Assembly: GCA_016721925.1 (NCBI GenBank)
Contig: JADKHE010000009.1
Span: 1 to 64,000 of the forward strand
Source of the DNA: Candidatus Skiveiella danica
Lineage (GTDB): Bacteria > Pseudomonadota > Gammaproteobacteria > Burkholderiales > Burkholderiaceae_C
Direction of reading: 5' to 3'
Length of the DNA stretch: 64,000 nt
The translations under genes and the position numbers were made by a program. Below are positions 36,280 through 47,156 of the stretch, piece after piece; position 1 is the first letter of the stretch, and each line of letters begins with the position of its first letter. The notes beneath the pieces were generated by a model. It was given only the letters and a program-made list of their open reading frames with translations, made no database searches and was not told the DNA's origin.

Positions 36280-38211
36280 ATGTTCCGCACCGCGTCGCTT
36301 TCCACCAAACTGATCCGCATCGGCGCCAGCCTGCTGGTGGTCGCGCTGGCGTCCATCAGCCTGACGCTGTGGGTGACCTGGCAGCTTGAAGGCGGCGCCG
36401 CGGCGGTGAACGAAGCCGGGCGCATGCGCATGCAGACCTGGCGGCTGGCCAGCGCGGTGCAGACCAGTCTGTCACCGGCCTCGCTTGGATCGCTGGTCAC
36501 CCAGTTCGACGACAGCCTCAAGCTGCTGCGCACCGGCGACCCCTCGCGGCCGCTGTTCGTGCCCTGGGACGACGATGTCGATGTCAAGTTTGCCGAGGTC
36601 GACCGGATCTGGGCGCAGCGGCGCGGGCAGTGGCTGGCCGCAGCGCCGATGAGCGCGACCGAATCGGTGATGGCCGCGGAGGAGTTCGTCACGGCCATCG
36701 ACGCGCTGGTGCTGTCGATCGAGCAGCAGCTGTCGCGCCTGACGGCGATCCTCAACCTGTTCCAGTTCGTGATGATGGCGCTGGCCATCATCGGCGCGGT
36801 GGTCATGCTGTTCACCGGCTACATGTACGTGATCAACCCGCTGGCCCACCTGCGCCAGGGCCTGCAGCAGGTGGAAGCGGGCGACTTCTCGACCCGGATC
36901 GAGGTGGAGGCCCAGGACGAATTCGGCCAGGTGGCCGGCGGGTTCAACCGCATGGCTGCCACCCTGCAGTCCCTGTATGGCGGACTGGAGGCCCAGGTCG
37001 AGGCCAAGACCCACCGGATCGAAGCCCAGCGGGCACGCCTGGCCGCGCTCTACGAGGTCAGCGCCTTCCTGGCCGAGGCCAACACCATCGACGAGCTGAC
37101 GCAGGGCTTTGCCCGCAAGGTCCGCGCGGTGATGAAGGCCGACGCGGTGGCCGTGCGCTGGGCCGACGACGCCAACCAGCGCTATCTGATGCTGGCCTCC
37201 GACTGCTTTCCCGAGGACATGCTGGAAGAGGAGCGCAGCCTGCTGGCCGGTGCTTGCGCCTGCGGCAACCTGCGCGCGGATGCCCGCACCCGGGTGATCC
37301 CGATCCTGGCACACGAGGCGCAACCCGTGCGCGGTTGCGCGCGCGCCGGGTTCGAGAGCCTGGTGAGTGTGCCGATCCGGCTGCAGCACCGCCTGCTGGG
37401 GGAGTTCGACCTGTTCTTTCGATCGCCGGTGACGCTGAGCACCGAGGAAACCGAGTTGCTCGACGCGCTGGCCAGCCACCTGGCGAGCGCGCTGGAAGGC
37501 CTGCGCGCCGAGGCGCTGGAGCGCGAGGCGGCCGTGGGCGAGGAGCGCGCCTTGCTGGCGCGTGAGCTGCACGATTCGATCGCCCAGTCCCTGGCGTTCA
37601 TGAAGATCCAGGTCCAGCTGCTGCGCAATGCGGCGCAGCGCGGGCAGCCGGAAAAGCTGAACAGCATTCTGGACGAGCTCGACGCGGGGGTGCGCGAGAG
37701 CATCTCCGACGTGCGTGAACTGCTGGTGCATTTCCGCACCCGGACCAACACCGAGAACATCGAGCAGGCCTTGCAGGAGACCCTGCAGAAATTCGAGCAT
37801 CAGACCGGCCTGCCGGCCCGGCTGGAGGTGCATGGCGACGGACTGCCGCTGCCGGCGGACGTGCAAGTCCAGGTGCTGCATGTCGTGCAGGAAGCCCTGT
37901 CCAACGCGCGCAAGCACGCCGGGGCCTCCCATGTGTCGCTGGAGGTGCGCAAGGGCCAGCGTTGGCGCTTCGCGGTGCACGACAATGGCGCCGGCTTCAA
38001 CGTCAGCCAGGTTCGCGGCGAGTCGCATGTCGGCCTGAAGATCATGCGCGAGCGTGCCGCCCGCATAGGCGGCGAGGTCGAAATCACCTCGGCGCACGGT
38101 GCCGGCACCACTGTGACGCTGACCCTGCCGCCGCATCCGGTGGCGATCGGCCAGACGGTCAGCCCCGAGCACCGGCCCGATGCGATGACGACCCCTGTTC
38201 CGACATCCTGA
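36280..38211 (+). CDS. narX: nitrate/nitrite sensor histidine kinase
   Basis: 643 residues. Two membrane helices (LIRIGASLLVVALASISLTLWVTW at ~10-33; LFQFVMMALAIIGAVVMLFTGYM) enclose a periplasmic sensor with the P-box-like NEAGRMRMQTWRLA that binds nitrate in NarX/NarQ. Then HAMP, a Cys-containing GAF-like central module (ACACGNLRADARTRV, VRGCARAGF), a HisKA_3 domain with H431 in LARELHDSIAQSLAF and a HATPase domain (VVQEALSNARKHAG; HDNGAGFN; HVGLKIMRERAARIGG). Heads the nitrate respiration island and is 13 bp from narL. Frame intact. Confidence 0.92.
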   Translation: MFRTASLSTKLIRIGASLLVVALASISLTLWVTWQLEGGAAAVNEAGRMRMQTWRLASAVQTSLSPASLGSLVTQFDDSLKLLRTGDPSRPLFVPWDDDVDVKFAEVDRIWAQRRGQWLAAAPMSATESVMAAEEFVTAIDALVLSIEQQLSRLTAILNLFQFVMMALAIIGAVVMLFTGYMYVINPLAHLRQGLQQVEAGDFSTRIEVEAQDEFGQVAGGFNRMAATLQSLYGGLEAQVEAKTHRIEAQRARLAALYEVSAFLAEANTIDELTQGFARKVRAVMKADAVAVRWADDANQRYLMLASDCFPEDMLEEERSLLAGACACGNLRADARTRVIPILAHEAQPVRGCARAGFESLVSVPIRLQHRLLGEFDLFFRSPVTLSTEETELLDALASHLASALEGLRAEALEREAAVGEERALLARELHDSIAQSLAFMKIQVQLLRNAAQRGQPEKLNSILDELDAGVRESISDVRELLVHFRTRTNTENIEQALQETLQKFEHQTGLPARLEVHGDGLPLPADVQVQVLHVVQEALSNARKHAGASHVSLEVRKGQRWRFAVHDNGAGFNVSQVRGESHVGLKIMRERAARIGGEVEITSAHGAGTTVTLTLPPHPVAIGQTVSPEHRPDAMTTPVPTS

Positions 38212-38224
38212 AGATTTCCTGCTG

Positions 38225-38911
38225 ATGAAACCCGTTCGATTGATGGTCGTGGACGACCACCCCCTGTTCCGTCGCGGTCTGGTCGCCCTGCTTACGCAGG
38301 ATGATCGTTTCGTCGTGCTGCACGAAGCCGCCGATGCGGGCGAGGCCGTGCGCTGCGTGGCACGTGAGCAGCCGGACGTGATCCTGCTGGACAACCACCT
38401 GCCGGGCGTGAACGGCGTCGATGCGATTGCCGGGCTCAAGGAGGTGGCGCCCGAGGTCAAGATCCTGATGCTGACGGTGAGCGAGAACGAGCAGGATCTG
38501 TCGGCCGCGCTCAAGGCGGGGGCCGACGGCTACCTGCTCAAGACCATCAATGCCGAAGATCTCAGCGATTCGATCCTGAAAGTGCTGGACGGTGATTCGG
38601 TGGTCAGTCCGGAGATGACCAGCAAGCTGGTGGCGGCCTTCCGTGGCAGCGCGGCCGGCCGCCAGCCGGCCGCCGGGAGCCGCCGCCCGCCGAGGACCCG
38701 ACATCCTGTCGCCGCGCGAGCGCGAAATCCTGCGCTGATCGCCCGCGGCGCCAGCAACAAAGTGATCGCGCGCGACGCTGGACATTGCCGAGACCACGGT
38801 GAAGATCCATGTGCAGCACATCCTGCGCAAGCTGGGCCTGAGCTCGCGCGTGCAGGCCGCCGTATCGCGGCCGAGCGCGGCCTGGCTGATCCAGATCAAA
38901 CACCCGGCTAA
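38225..38911 (+). CDS. narL: nitrate/nitrite response regulator (suspected several indels 38690-38870)
   Basis: Partner of NarX. Receiver domain intact (D10, D11, phospho-acceptor D56 in VILLDNHLPGVNG, LMLTVSENEQD, YLLKTI). The LuxR-type DNA-binding domain is split over frames: DILSPREREIL, then IARGASNKVIAR, then LDIAETTVKIHVQHILRKLGLSSRVQAAV, and finally IAAERGLADPDQTPG back in the first frame up to the TAA at 38909. Net indels cancel, which fits multiple missed bases rather than gene decay. As written, the HTH would be lost. Expected to activate narK1K2GHJI in response to nitrate. Confidence 0.88.
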   Translation: MKPVRLMVVDDHPLFRRGLVALLTQDDRFVVLHEAADAGEAVRCVAREQPDVILLDNHLPGVNGVDAIAGLKEVAPEVKILMLTVSENEQDLSAALKAGADGYLLKTINAEDLSDSILKVLDGDSVVSPEMTSKLVAAFRGSAAGRQPAAGSRRPPRTRHPVAARARNPALIARGASNKVIARDAGHCRDHGEDPCAAHPAQAGPELARAGRRIAAERGLADPDQTPG

Positions 38912-38930
38912 GCCAGGGCGGGTAGTTCTT

Positions 38931-38962
38931 CAGAAGGATGGGGCGTGGCCCATCGTTCTTCT
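38931..38962 (+). terminator. imperfect hairpin between narL and narK1
   Basis: CAGAAGGATGGG pairs with CCCATCGTTCTTCTG with one internal bulge, around a short GCGTGG loop. No T-run follows, so it could be an attenuating hairpin or a regulator-binding palindrome instead of a terminator. Confidence 0.3.
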
Positions 38963-39048
38963 GGCGGCGCCATGGCGTTCCATCGGCGGATGTTCAGAAG
39001 GCGCCGCAAGGCCGACAGTCGGTCCATGCAATTTCTGGAGAAAAAAGC

Positions 39049-40314
39049 ATGCGTTCCGAACTGAACAACTCAAGAAAGGCCTGGTCCGTCCTGATCGTCA
39101 GCACGCTGGCATTCACCGTGTGCTTCATGGTCTGGATGATGTTCGGCGTGATCGGCATCCCGATCAAGAAGGCGCTCAACCTGAACGCGACCCAGTTCGG
39201 CCTGCTGACGGCGATGCCGGTGCTCACCGGCTCGCTGATCCGGGTGCCGCTGGGCATCTGGACCGACCGCTACGGCGGCCGCATCGTCATGGCGATCCTG
39301 ATGGCGATCACCGTGCCGGCGATCTGGCTGATGAGCTACGCCACCGCGTACTGGCACTTCCTGACCATCGGCCTGTTCGTCGGCCTGGCCGGCGGTTCGT
39401 TCTCGGTCGGCACGCCCTATGTGGCGCGCTGGTTCCCCAAGAGCCGCCAGGGCATGGCCATGGGCGTCTACGGCGCCGGCAACTCGGGCGCGGCGGTCAA
39501 CAAGTTCATCGCGCCGGTGCTGCTGGTGGGCTTCGGCTGGACCATGGTGCCGCAGGTCTACGCCGCCATCATGCTGGGCACCCTGATCCTGTTCTGGATG
39601 TTCAGCCACAGCGATCCCAAGCACCTGGTGCCCAGCAACGTGAAGTTCATGGACCAGCTCAAGGCGCTGAAAGACCCCAAGGTCATCAAGTACTGCCAGT
39701 ACTACAGCATCGTGTTCGGCGGCTACGTGGCGCTGGCGCTGTGGATGGTGCAGTACTACGTCGGCGAGTACGGCCTGGACATCCGCGTGGCGGCGCTGCT
39801 GGCGGCCTGCTTCTCGCTGCCCGGCGGCGTGCTGCGCGCCATCGGCGGCTGGCTGTCGGACAAGTACGGCGCCCACAGCGTCACCTGGTGGGTGATGTGG
39901 GTGAGCTGGATCTGCCTGTTCCTGCTGAGCTACCCGCAGACCGACTTCACGATCCAGACCGTGAACGGCCCGACCACCTTCCACATCGGCCTGAACGTCT
40001 ATCTGTTCACCGCGCTGATGTTCATCCTGGGCATCGCCTGGGCCTTCGGCAAGGCCAGCGTCTTCAAGTACATCAGCGATGACTATCCCACCAACATCGG
40101 CACCATCAGCGGCATCGTCGGCCTGGCCGGCGGCCTGGGCGGCTTCGTGCTGCCCATCATGTTCGGCGCGCTGATGGACCTCACCGGCATCCGCTCCAGC
40201 GCCTTCATGCTGATGTACGGCGTGGTCTGGGTCTCGCTGATCTGGATGTACTGGACCGAAGTGCGCCGCACATCGGTCATGGGTGGTCGCGCCCGAGCGG
40301 CCGGTCACGCCTGA
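39049..40314 (+). CDS. narK: nitrate/proton symporter of the NarK1 type
   Basis: 421 residues, 12 membrane helices of the major facilitator superfamily. Nitrate-signature regions: VGLAGGSFSVGTPYVARWFPKSRQGMAMGVYGAGNSGAAVNKF (helix 5, residues ~115-157, quoted in part by position) and GIVGLAGGLGGFVLPIMFGAL (helix 11), with the conserved Arg of helices 2 and 8 (IRVPLGIWTDRYGG; RAIGGWLSDKYG). Brings in nitrate for the cytoplasmic-facing NarG. The last ~10 residues (VMGGRARAAGHA) look frameshifted: the other frame gives VAPERPVTPEAATGPEKTT leading to the next gene, so a NarK1-NarK2 fusion as in some Proteobacteria cannot be excluded. Confidence 0.9.
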   Translation: MRSELNNSRKAWSVLIVSTLAFTVCFMVWMMFGVIGIPIKKALNLNATQFGLLTAMPVLTGSLIRVPLGIWTDRYGGRIVMAILMAITVPAIWLMSYATAYWHFLTIGLFVGLAGGSFSVGTPYVARWFPKSRQGMAMGVYGAGNSGAAVNKFIAPVLLVGFGWTMVPQVYAAIMLGTLILFWMFSHSDPKHLVPSNVKFMDQLKALKDPKVIKYCQYYSIVFGGYVALALWMVQYYVGEYGLDIRVAALLAACFSLPGGVLRAIGGWLSDKYGAHSVTWWVMWVSWICLFLLSYPQTDFTIQTVNGPTTFHIGLNVYLFTALMFILGIAWAFGKASVFKYISDDYPTNIGTISGIVGLAGGLGGFVLPIMFGALMDLTGIRSSAFMLMYGVVWVSLIWMYWTEVRRTSVMGGRARAAGHA

Positions 40315-40342
40315 AGCCGCCACCGGACCAGAAAAGACCACC

Positions 40343-41961
40343 ATGACAACCAGACCATCACGCGCCGACATCACCGACTGGCGGGCCGAGGACGACAAAT
40401 TCTGGGAACCACCGGCAAGAAGATCGCCTACCGCAACCTCTGGATCTCGATGCCCAGCCTGCTGTGCGGCTTCGCCGTCTGGGGGGCATGGGGAATCATC
40501 ACCGTGCAGATGCTCAACCTGGGCTTTCCGTTCACCCAGGCCGAGCTGTTCACGCTCACCGCCATCTCCGGCATCGCCGGCGCCACCATGCGCATCCCGG
40601 CCTCGTTCCTGATCCGCCTGGCGGGCGGGCGCAACACCATCTTCCTGACCACCGCGATGCTGCTCGCGCCGGCCATCGGCACCGGCATCGCGCTGCAGCA
40701 CAAGGACTGGCCGCTGTGGGTGTTCCAGCTGATGGCGCTGTGGTCGGGCGTGGGCGGCGGCAATTTCGCCAGCTCGATGTCCAACATCAGCACCTTCTTT
40801 CCCAAGCGCCTGCAGGGCACGGGACTGGGGCTGAACGCCTGGCCTGGGCAACTTCGGCGTCACCACCATGCAGGTCGTGATCCCGCTGGTGATGACGGTC
40901 GGCCTGTTCGGCGCGTCGGTGGCGAGCCGATGACGCTGGTGAAGGACAGTGGCTGGATCCTCGGCAAGATCGTGGCCGGCACGCCGACCTGGATCCAGAA
41001 CGCCGGCTTTGCCTGGGTGCCATCCTGGCGCCGCTGGTTCTGGCCGCCTGGTTCGGCATGAACAACCTCATGACCCTGTCGCCCAGCACGGCGGCACGCT
41101 GGCGGCCTTTGCCAAGATCACCTACCTGTGGGGCTGGCCTTCGTGGCCGCCGCCCTGGGCCTGTACCTGTACCTGCCCAAGCCCACCGGCCTGGGCCTGA
41201 TCAGCATGTGGGTGGCGATGCCGCTGATCATCGTCGCGCGCTGCTGATCATGAAGCTGGCCGCCTTCGGCGAGATGAAAGGCAACATCGCCAAGCAGTTC
41301 GAGATCTTCAGCAACAAGCACACCTGGTCGCTGACGTTGCTGTACATCGTGACCTTCGGCTCCTTCATCGGCTTCTCGATGGCGCTGCCGCTGTCGATCA
41401 CGGTCATCTTCGGCGTGAGCCACGTGCCGGATGCGGCCGGCGTCATGCAGCACACCCTGAAGAACCCGAACGCCCCCTCGGCCCTGACCTACGCCTGGAT
41501 CGGCCCCTTCGTCGGCGCGCTGATCCGTCCGGTGGGCGGCTGGATCTCCGACAAGGTCGGCGGCTCCATCGTCACCCAGGTGATCTCGGCCGTGATGGTG
41601 GTGGCCTCGGGCGCTGTCGGCTACGTGATGATGCAGGCCTATGGCTCGGCCACGCCGGAGCAGTATTTCTCGACCTTCATGTGGCTCTTCGTCCTGCTGT
41701 TCGCCGCCAGCGGCATCGGCAACGGCTCGACCTTCCGCACCATCGGCGTGATCTTCGACCGCCAGCAGGCCGGCCCGGTGCTGGGCTGGACCTCGGCCGT
41801 CGCCGCCTACGGCGCCTTCATCGCGCCGGTGGTGATCGGCGCCCAGATCAAGGCCGGCACGCCGCAGACGGCGATGTACGGCTTCGCGGTCTTCTACGCC
41901 CTGTGCCTGGTGCTGAACTGGTGGTTCTACCTGCGCGCCGGCCCGACATCAAGAACCCTGA
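40343..41961 (+). CDS. narK2: nitrate/nitrite antiporter of the NarK2 type (several suspected indels)
   Basis: About 540 residues over several frames: MTTRPSRADITDWRAEDDKFW, then (break ~40406) KKIAYRNLWISMPSLLCGFAVWG, GNFASSMSNISTFFPKRLQGTGLGLNA (helix 5 nitrate signature), breaks at ~40846, ~40920, ~41025, ~41090, ~41140 and ~41240, then MKLAAFGEMKGNIAKQFEIF, GALIRPVGGWISDKVGG and AAYGAFIAPVVIGAQIKAGTP. The insert between helices and the extended length are typical of type-II NarK. It would swap nitrite made by NarG for external nitrate. The end is uncertain; DIKNP followed by TGA at 41959 fits if two C residues are restored. Confidence 0.85.
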
Positions 41962-41999
41962 TGAACGCCATGCCGAGCCACGAACCACCCGGAGACCCA

Positions 42000-44900
42000 A
42001 TGAGCCATTTCCTCGACCGACTGAGCCACTTTCCCAACCCAAGGAAGCCTTCGCGGGCGACCATGGCGTCACCACCGGTGAAGACCGCACCTGGGAGGAT
42101 GCCTACCGCAACCGCTGGGCGCACGACAAGATCGTGCGTTCCACCCACGGCGTGAACTGCACCGGTTCCTGCTCGTGGAAGATCTACGTCAAGGGCGGCA
42201 TCGTCACCTGGGAAACCCAGCAGACCGACTACCCGCGCACCCGCTGGGACATGACTACCAGCAGGTGCGCGGCCTGGGCGGCTTTGTGCGCTCCAGCTGG
42301 GACGAGGTCAACCAGATGATCGCGGCGGCCAACGTCTACACCATCAAGAAGCACGGCCCGGACCGCATCATCGGCTTCTCGCCGATCCCGGCCATGTCCA
42401 TGGTCAGCTACGCCGCGGGCAGCCGCTACCTGAGCCTGATCGGCGGCGTCTGCATGAGCTTCTACGACTGGTACTGCGACCTGCCGCCCGCCAGCCCGCA
42501 GATCTGGGGCGAGCAGACCGACGTGCCCGAGTCGGCCGACTGGTACAACTCCACCTTCATCATCGCCTGGGGCTCCAACGTGCCGCAGACGCGCACGCCG
42601 GATGCCCACTTCTTCACCGAGGTGCGCTACAAGGGCGCCAAGACGGTGGCGGTCACGCCCGACTACTCCGAGGTCGCCAAGCTGGCCGACCTGTGGATGC
42701 ACCCCAAGCAGGGCACCGACGCCGCCGTGGCCATGGCCATGGGCCATGTGATCCTCAAGGAGTTCTACTTCCCGACAGCGGCGAGCGCAGCGCCTACTTC
42801 GACGACTACGTGCGCCGCTACACCGACATGCCCATGCTGGTGATGCTCAAGGAGCACCCTGCCCGGCGGCGAAACGGTGATGGTGCCGGACCGCTATGTG
42901 CGCGCCAGCGACTTCAACGGCAAGCTCGGCCAGGCCAACAACCCGGAATGGAAGACGGTCGCCTTCGACGACGCCGGCAAGGTGGTGCTGCCCAACGGCG
43001 CGATCGGCTTCCGCTGGGGGCCGGAGGGCCGCGCCGACGAGGGGCAGTGGAACCTCGAGGCCAAGGAAGCCCGCCACGGCAACGACGTCAAGCTCAAGCT
43101 GTCGGTGCTGGAAGGGCAGGCCCGAGCAGCGAGGTGGCCGAGGTCGGCTTTCCCCTATTTCGGCGGCATCGTCGACGCCCAACACTGCCACCGGCAAGCA
43201 GCAAGAACGTGCTGGTGCGCCAGGTGCCGGTGCGCCGCATCAAGCTGGGCAAGGCCGGTGAAGAGCGTTATGCGCTGGTCGCCACCGTGTTCGACCTGCA
43301 GGTGGCCAACTACGGCGTCAACCGCGGCCTGCCGGGCGAGCTGGCGGCGCACGAGCTTTGATGACGACACCCCCTACACCCCGGCCTGGCAGGAGAGCAT
43401 CACCGGCACGCCGCGCGAGCAGCTCATCACCGTGGCGCGCCAGTTCGCCGACAACGCCGACAAGACGCACGGCAAGTCGATGGTCATCATCGGCGCGGCC
43501 ATGAACCACTGGTACCACGCCGACATGAACTACCGCGGCGTCATCAACATGCTGATGATGTGCGGCTGCATCGGCCAGAGCGGCGGCGGCTGGGCGCACT
43601 ACGTGGGCCAGGAAAAGCTGCGCCCGCAGACCGGCTGGACGGCGCTGGCCTTCGCGCTGGACTGGATCCGCCCGCCGCGGCAGATGAACAGCACCAGCTT
43701 CTTCTACGCCCACACCGACCAGTGGCGCTACGAAAAGCTGGGCATGGAAGAGGTGCTCTCGCCGCTGGCCGACAAGGCCGCCTATGGCGGCAGCATGATC
43801 GACTACAACGTGCGCGCCGAGCGCATGGGCTGGCTGCCGTCGGCGCCCCAGCTCAAGACCAATCCGCTGCAGGTGGTGCGTGATGCCGATGCGGCCGGCA
43901 TGGACCCGAAGGCCTATACCGTCAAGAGCCTGAAGGACGGATCGCTCAAGATGAGCTGCGAGGACCCGGACCACCCGGACAACTGGCCGCGCAACCTGTT
44001 TGTCTGGCGCTCCAACATCCTGGGCTCCAGCGGCAAGGGCCACGAGTACTTCCTCAAGCACCTGCTGGGCACCAGCAACGGCGTGCAGGGCAAGGACCTG
44101 GGCAAGGACGAAGCCAAGCCGACCGAAGTGGTCTGGCACGACAAGGCGCCCGAAGGCAAGCTGGACCTGCTGGTCACGCTGGACTTCCGCATGAGCACGA
44201 CCTGCCTGTACTCCGACATCGTGCTGCCCACCGCCACCTGGTACGAGAAGAACGACCTCAACACCAGCGACATGCACCCCTTCATCCACCCGCTGTCGAC
44301 GGCGGTCGACCCGGCCTGGCAGTCGCGCAGCGACTGGGACATCTACAAGGGCTTCGCGAAGAAGTTCAGCGAGGTCTGCGTCGGCCACCTGGGCGTGGAG
44401 CGCGAGCTGGTGCTGACGCCGCTCATGCATGACAGCCCGGCCGAGCTGGCGCAGCCCTTTGGCGTGTCTGACTGGAAGCGCGGCGACTGCGAGCTGATCC
44501 CGGGCAAGACCGCGCCCAACATGGCCGTGGTCGAGCGCGACTACCCCAATGTCTACAAGCGCTTCACCGCCCTGGGCCCACTGATGAACAAGGTGGGCAA
44601 CGGTGGCAAGGGCATCGCCTGGGACACCAAGATCGAGGTCAAGCAGCTCGGCGAGCTCAACGGTCTCGTGACGGACGAGGGCGCCACCATCGGCATGCCG
44701 AAGATCGACACCGACATCGACGCCTGCGAAGTGGTGCTGCAGCTTGCGCCGGAAACCAACGGCCACGTGGCCGTGAAGGCCTGGCGCGCGCTGGGCAAAC
44801 AGACCGGCATCGACCATACCCATCTGGCCTTGTACCGCGAGGACGAGAAGATCCGCTTCCGCGACATCCAGGCGCAGCCGCGCAAGATCATCAGCTCGCC

Positions 44901-45619
44901 CACCTGGAGCGGCATCGAGAGCGAGACGGTCAGCTACAACGCCGGCTACACCAACGTGCACGAGCTGATCCCCTGGCGCACCCTCACCGGGCGCCAGCAG
45001 TTCTACATGGACCACCCCTGGATGACGGCGTTCGGCGAGGGCTTCAGCAGCTACCGTCCGCCGGTGGACCTGAAGACCACGGCGGGCATCCAGGGCATCA
45101 AGCCCAACGGCCACAAGGAAATCGCGCTGAACTTCATCACGCCGCACCAGAAGTGGGGCATCCACTCCACCTACACCGACAACCTGATGATGCTCACGCT
45201 CAATCGCGGCGGCCCTGTAATCTGGCTGAGCGAAGACGACGCCAAGTCGCGCCGGCATCGTGGACAACGACTGGGTCGAGCTGTTCAACATCAACGGCGC
45301 CATCGCGGCCCGCGCGGTGGTCAGCCAGCGCGTCAACCCGGGCATGGTGATGATGTACCACGCCCAGGAAAAGATCGTGAACACCCCGGGCTCGGAGATC
45401 ACCGGCGTGCGCGGCGGCATCCACAACTCGGTGACGCGCATCGTGCTCAAGCCCACCCACATGATCGGCGGCTACGCGCAGTTCAGCTACGGCTTCAACT
45501 ACTACGGAACCATCGGCACCAACCGCGACGAGTTCGTCGTGGTGCGCAAGATGGCCAAGGTCGACTGGATGGATGACGAACGAGGTTCATCCGCAACATC
45601 CGCAGTCACCCACGCCTAA
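42000..45619 (+). CDS. narG: respiratory nitrate reductase alpha subunit (many suspected indels and an internal gap of ~60 codons)
   Basis: Catalytic Mo-bisMGD subunit reducing nitrate to nitrite. Start MSHFLDRLSHF at ATG 42000. FS0 cluster region HGVNCTGSCSWK is present; then DYPRTR at ~42245 is followed directly by QQVRGLGGFVRSSWDEV, so the segment that in other NarG proteins holds NHEPRGC..GASYSWYLYSANR, including the fourth FS0 ligand, is missing. The Mo-ligand Asp in YDWYCDLPPASPQIWGEQTD is intact. Frame breaks occur near 42035, 42255, 42775, 42857, 43120, 43180, 43355 and 45245; from 43360 to 45240 the protein is continuous (NHWYHADMNYRGVINMLMMCG; GPVIWLSEDDAK). Works with NarH and NarI at the inner membrane. 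Confidence 0.92.
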
Positions 45620-45629
45620 GGAGAAGAAC

Positions 45630-47153
45630 ATGAAAATTCGCGCACAAATCGGCATGGTCCTGAACCTGGACAAATGCATCGGCTGCCACACCTGCTCGGT
45701 GACCTGCAAGAACGTCTGGACCAGCCGCCCCGGCATGGAATACGCCTGGTTCAACAACGTCGAGACCAAGCCCGGCATCGGCTACCCCAAGGAATGGGAG
45801 AACCAGGACAAGTGGAACGGCGGCTGGGTCCGCAAGGCCAACGGCGCGATCGAGCCGCGCCAGGGCGGCAAGTGGAAGCTGCTGATGCGCATCTTCGCCA
45901 ACCCCAACCTGCCGCAGATCGACGACTACTACGAGCCCTTCACCTTCGACTACGACCACCTGCAGTCCGCACCGGAGTCAAAAGCCGCACCCACCGCGCG
46001 TCCGCGCAGTCTGATCACCGGCCAGCGCATGGAGAAGATCGAGTGGGGCCCCAACTGGGAAGAAATCCTGGGCGGTGAATTTTCCAAGCGCAGCAAGGAC
46101 AAGAACTTCGACGATGTCCAGAAGGACATCTACGGCCAGTTCGAGAACACCTTCATGATGTACCTGCCGCGGCTGTGCGAGCACTGCCTGAACCCGGCCT
46201 GCGTGGCGTCGTGCCCGTCGGGCTCGATCTACAAGCGCGAGGAGGACGGCATCGTGCTGATCGACCAGGACAAGTGCCGCGGCTGGCGCATGTGCGTGTC
46301 GGGCTGCCCGTACAAGAAGATCTACTACAACTGGAAGTCGGGCAAGGCCGAGAAGTGCATCTTCTGCTACCCGCGCATCGAAGCCGGCCAGCCGACCGTG
46401 TGCAGCGAGACCTGCGTCGGCCGCATCCGCTACCTCGGCGTGCTGCTGTACGACGCCGACCGCATCCAGGAAGCCGCCAGCGTCGAGCATGACCGCGACC
46501 TGTATCAGGCACAGCTCGACATCTTCCTGGACCCGAACGACCCCAAGGTCATCGAGCAGGCCCGCATCGACGGCATCCCCGACAACTGGATGGAGGCCGC
46601 GCGCAACAGCCCGGTCTACAAGATGGCGGTGGACTGGAAGGTGGCGCTGCCGCTGCACCCCGAGTACCGCACGCTGCCGATGGTCTGGTACGTGCCGCCG
46701 CTGTCGCCGATCAGCGCCGCGGCCAACGCCGGCCAGATCGGCGTCAACGGCGAGATTCCGGACGTCAAGCAGCTGCGCATCCCGGTCAAGTACCTGGCCA
46801 ACCTGCTGACCGCCGGCGACACCCAGCCGGTGGAGCGCGCGCTGGAACGCATGCTGGCGATGCGCGCCTACCAGCGCGAAAAGCATGTCGATGGCCGCAT
46901 CAACACCGCGGCGCTGGACCAGGTCCAGATGAAGCAGGCGGAGGTCGAGGAGATGTACCACGTGATGGCCATCGCCAACTACGAGGACCGCTTCGTCATC
47001 CCCAGCACGCACCGCGAATACGCCGAGAACACCTTCAACGTGCGCGGGGGCTGCGGCTTTTCGTTCGGCAACGGGTGCTCGGACGGCGCCAGCGAGGCGA
47101 GCCTGTTCGGAGGGGCGAAACGGCGCACCATCCCGATCAAGGCGGAGGTCTGA
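45630..47153 (+). CDS. narH: respiratory nitrate reductase beta subunit
   Basis: 507 residues, unbroken. Carries electrons from NarI haem to NarG through four iron-sulfur clusters. Four cysteine groups are visible: CIGCHTCSVTC (residues ~16-26), CEHCLNPACVASCP, CRGWRMCVSGCP (the Trp in place of a Cys marks the 3Fe-4S cluster) and CIFCYPRIEAGQPTVCSETC. ATG 45630 follows AAGGAGA and starts MKIRAQIGMVLNLDKCIGC; an upstream in-frame extension overlaps the narG end and is not conserved. The C-terminus GGCGFSFGNGC..GASEASLFGGAKRRTIPI is standard for betaproteobacterial NarH. Confidence 0.95.
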   Translation: MKIRAQIGMVLNLDKCIGCHTCSVTCKNVWTSRPGMEYAWFNNVETKPGIGYPKEWENQDKWNGGWVRKANGAIEPRQGGKWKLLMRIFANPNLPQIDDYYEPFTFDYDHLQSAPESKAAPTARPRSLITGQRMEKIEWGPNWEEILGGEFSKRSKDKNFDDVQKDIYGQFENTFMMYLPRLCEHCLNPACVASCPSGSIYKREEDGIVLIDQDKCRGWRMCVSGCPYKKIYYNWKSGKAEKCIFCYPRIEAGQPTVCSETCVGRIRYLGVLLYDADRIQEAASVEHDRDLYQAQLDIFLDPNDPKVIEQARIDGIPDNWMEAARNSPVYKMAVDWKVALPLHPEYRTLPMVWYVPPLSPISAAANAGQIGVNGEIPDVKQLRIPVKYLANLLTAGDTQPVERALERMLAMRAYQREKHVDGRINTAALDQVQMKQAEVEEMYHVMAIANYEDRFVIPSTHREYAENTFNVRGGCGFSFGNGCSDGASEASLFGGAKRRTIPIKAEV

Positions 47154-47156
47154 GCC

